From Chitinophagaceae bacterium (lineage in GTDB: Bacteria; Bacteroidota; Bacteroidia; Chitinophagales; Chitinophagaceae): DNA of 7,950 nt. Shown here one piece after another: positions 6,277-7,950 of the stretch; position 1 is the first letter of the stretch; each line of letters opens with the position of its first letter. A program made the position numbers and the translations under genes. Under the pieces are notes generated by a model that saw nothing but the letters and a program-made list of their open reading frames with translations, was not told the DNA's origin and did not search any database. The stretch covers positions 1 to 7,950 of the forward strand of contig DMRT01000305.1 of the NCBI GenBank assembly GCA_003455235.1. Reading direction: 5' to 3'.

Positions 6277-7023
6277 TCAACCTTCCTGTTTCATCTTACT
6301 GAAGAACACCCTTACCGCTTCAAACATCTTTTCATTCAGCCTGAATTTGATGAAGTCAGTATAATACGAATGAAGATCAAATGCCGTGAATGGGTTTTGC
6401 TGTATCACTTCATCAAGGTGATCAAAACCATAAGCATTGGCCTCGCTGAATTCATCGATAAAGGGCTGGGGGAGTTTTTTATTGCTGACCCAGGCGGCAA
6501 AAACGAAGGGCAGTCCTGTCATCTCATGCCAGGCAGTGCCAAGGTCGTAGATATAGGTTGATTTTGTACGTTGTTCTAATGCCCGGTCGCCGATCACCAA
6601 TCCTGCAGTGGTTCCGGCAATATCCTTTTCATAATTGCTGGAAGCCGGGATAAGTTGCGGGGATATCTTCCAATGATCACGCAGCAGTATTTTCAGCAGG
6701 GCCACCGAAGTGCGGCTCTGGTAATCGAGCAGGATGTGGCTGATATGTTCCATCGGCACTTCGCTGAACAGGCATACGCTGGCTACCTCCCCCTCACAGG
6801 CAATGCCGTATGGCGAAACAACATGATGTTCTTTCAGGAAAGGGATCACGGCCACCGGCACTAGGCCTATATCAACCTGGTTGTTGATCAGTTGTGAGGC
6901 AATATTGGCCGGGTAATCAATAATAAGTTCCACCTGGTCTTTCATCTTCCCCTGCTCAAACCCATAAATCAGCGGTTTGGTGTTCAGGTAACTAACCGCT
7001 CCCACTCTTATCTTCTGTGTCAA
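6277..7023 (-). CDS. mqnA: Chorismate dehydratase MqnA (futalosine menaquinone pathway)
   Basis: MqnA removes water from chorismate to give 3-enolpyruvylbenzoate, the first step of the futalosine route to menaquinone, in the cytoplasm. The 248-residue sequence shows the family layout: IRVGAVSYLNTKPL (residues 5-18) at the N terminus, VDIGLVPVAVIP (50-61), VASVCLFS (80-87), DYQSRTSVAL (100-109), VIGDRAL (143-149), and DLGTAWHEMTGLPFVFAAW (160-178), the most telling segment. Length fits the family. The start appears to be TTG at 7023: an in-frame TAA sits directly before it, and no ATG precedes the conserved SYLNTKPL region. The next alternative, GTG at residue 7, would cut into the conserved opening. 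The stop lies one base from that of the convergent GT2 gene. The gene is divergent from purB with only 35 bases between them. It is a housekeeping gene marking the edge of the glycan cluster. Confidence 0.93.
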   Translation of the reverse strand: MTQKIRVGAVSYLNTKPLIYGFEQGKMKDQVELIIDYPANIASQLINNQVDIGLVPVAVIPFLKEHHVVSPYGIACEGEVASVCLFSEVPMEHISHILLDYQSRTSVALLKILLRDHWKISPQLIPASSNYEKDIAGTTAGLVIGDRALEQRTKSTYIYDLGTAWHEMTGLPFVFAAWVSNKKLPQPFIDEFSEANAYGFDHLDEVIQQNPFTAFDLHSYYTDFIKFRLNEKMFEAVRVFFSKMKQEG

Positions 7024-7029
7024 TTAACG

Positions 7030-7037
7030 TATTTTTG
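7030..7037 (+). promoter_or_regulatory. -7 promoter box for purB
   Basis: TATTTTTG is a perfect match to the Bacteroidota TAnnTTTG box. A transcript starting near 7044 would have a leader of about 15 bases to the purB ATG at 7059. The -33 region would fall inside mqnA; only a weak TTA (7008-7010, 19 bases upstream) is seen there. Confidence 0.5.
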
Positions 7038-7040
7038 CCG

Positions 7041-7048
7041 CAAATGTA
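7041..7048 (-). promoter_or_regulatory. -7 promoter box for mqnA
   Basis: Read on the minus strand the bases are TACATTTG, a perfect TAnnTTTG match. A TTG on the same strand (7073 to 7071, inside the purB reading frame) lies 22 bases upstream, within the 17 to 23 base spacing reported for Flavobacterium-type promoters. A start near 7034 would leave about 11 bases to the mqnA TTG start codon. Confidence 0.5.
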
Positions 7049-7058
7049 CAGCAACATC

Positions 7059-7950
7059 ATGGATTTGAATCAACTTACTGCTCTCTCTCCCATCGACGGG
7101 CGTTACCGCAAACAGGTACAGCACCTCGGTGAATATTACAGCGAGTATGCCCTTATGAAATACCGGGTGATCGTGGAAGTGGAATACTTTCTGTTCCTGG
7201 CAGAGAAGAAATTTTTTAAAGCCGATGCCAAAACAAAACAGCATTTAAAAAATGTGGCAGCCAGTTTTTCTCCGGCAGATGCAGAAGAAATAAAGAAAAC
7301 CGAAAGCATCACCAACCACGATGTGAAAGCTGTTGAGTACTTCATCAAAAAAGAACTGGATAAATGCGATGCCTCCGCATTGAAAGAATGGGTGCATTTC
7401 GGACTTACGTCGCAGGATGTAAATAACACAGCCATTCCACTGCTGTGGAAAGACAGTGTGGAACGGGAATACCTGCCGGCGGTGATCAACCTGCAGCATG
7501 CCATTGGCAAGCTGGCCGTTGAATGGAAGGATATCCCCATGCTGGCCCGTACACACGGACAGCCGGCAAGTCCGACCCGGCTGGGAAAAGAATTGATGGT
7601 ATTTGTAGAGCGGCTCGAGAACCAGATACAGTTGTTCAGCTATATACCTTTCATGGGAAAGTTCGGCGGCGCCACAGGCAATTTCAATGCACACCATGTG
7701 GCCTATCCAAAATACAACTGGACAAAATTTGCCAATGAGTTCACGGCAGATAAATTAGGATTGCAGCGCCAGCAGTACACCACGCAGATCGAACACTACG
7801 ATACCCTGGCAGCCCATTTCGATGCCATCAAACGGATCAACAACATCCTGGTGGATTTTTGCCGCGATGTTTGGACCTACATCAGCATGGATTATTTCAA
7901 ACAGAAGACCAAGAAAGGAGAAATTGGAAGCAGCGCCATGCCCCACAAGG
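7059..7950 (+). CDS. purB: Adenylosuccinate lyase PurB, 3' truncated by window end
   Basis: PurB cleaves fumarate from SAICAR and from adenylosuccinate, acting twice in purine synthesis as a cytoplasmic homotetramer of the aspartase/fumarase superfamily. The 297 visible residues begin with LTALSPIDGRY (residues 6-16), the hallmark opening of the longer, E. coli-type PurB (about 450 to 460 residues), so about two thirds are present. NHDVKAVEYF (86-95) and HFGLTSQDVNNTA (113-125) are substrate-binding conserved regions. ARTHGQPASPT (163-173) holds the catalytic His166, KFGGATGNFNAH (201-212) follows, and QIEHYDT lies at 243-249. GSSAMPHK (290-297) at the very end is the mobile catalytic serine loop with the SSxMPxK signature. 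The frame is open to the last base. The ATG at 7059 is the natural start, as it places LTALSPIDGRY at the usual distance. No defects are seen. Confidence 0.96.
   Translation, partial: MDLNQLTALSPIDGRYRKQVQHLGEYYSEYALMKYRVIVEVEYFLFLAEKKFFKADAKTKQHLKNVAASFSPADAEEIKKTESITNHDVKAVEYFIKKELDKCDASALKEWVHFGLTSQDVNNTAIPLLWKDSVEREYLPAVINLQHAIGKLAVEWKDIPMLARTHGQPASPTRLGKELMVFVERLENQIQLFSYIPFMGKFGGATGNFNAHHVAYPKYNWTKFANEFTADKLGLQRQQYTTQIEHYDTLAAHFDAIKRINNILVDFCRDVWTYISMDYFKQKTKKGEIGSSAMPHK

Noticed and set aside
7136..7697. Minus-strand open frames of 134 and 150 codons over purB
   Set aside because: purB is continuous and fully motif-bearing on the plus strand here; the antisense frames have no recognisable features.
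1..7950. CRISPR array, transposon ends, tRNA or rRNA genes
   Set aside because: I saw no regularly spaced direct repeats, no transposase-like translation, and no tRNA- or rRNA-like stretch; nearly all bases lie in supported genes.

Overview
This window looks like a chromosomal piece of a Bacteroidota bacterium, probably close to Chitinophagaceae. The visible reasons are that start codons have no clear Shine-Dalgarno sequence, several starts have TAnnTTTG-type -7 boxes 15 to 20 bases upstream, and a futalosine-pathway MqnA lies next to an E. coli-type PurB. The genus cannot be fixed from this sequence alone.

Layout: bases 1 to about 6275 are part of a surface-polysaccharide gene cluster. In order it holds the 3' part of a GT4-type glycosyltransferase (+), an FkbM-family methyltransferase (-), a second, divergent FkbM methyltransferase (+), a GT9-like glycosyltransferase (-), and then a compact + strand operon. 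The operon encodes a hexapeptide-repeat acyltransferase, an NAD-dependent sugar epimerase resembling dTDP-L-rhamnose 4-epimerases, and a GT2 glycosyltransferase. Bases 6277 to 7950 are housekeeping: mqnA (chorismate dehydratase, menaquinone synthesis) on the minus strand, and the 5' two thirds of purB (adenylosuccinate lyase) on the plus strand, running off the window end.

The genes fit together as follows. The epimerase would supply a nucleotide-activated deoxysugar, possibly dTDP-6-deoxy-L-talose made from dTDP-L-rhamnose. The GT2, GT4 and GT9-like enzymes would add sugars to a growing glycan. The FkbM enzymes would O-methylate the glycan and the LbH acyltransferase would O-acylate it. No rmlABCD genes, polymerase, flippase or export genes are in view, so the cluster must extend to the left or depend on genes elsewhere.

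The window is almost solid coding sequence, with no gene-free stretch above 130 bases. I saw no RNA gene, insertion sequence, CRISPR array, attachment site or origin. I also see no clearly new biological system. The points most worth checking are the face-to-face promoter boxes between mqnA and purB, the divergent GT9-like protein, the epimerase that appears to lack a cysteine knuckle found in relatives, and the three convergent gene pairs with no space between stop codons.
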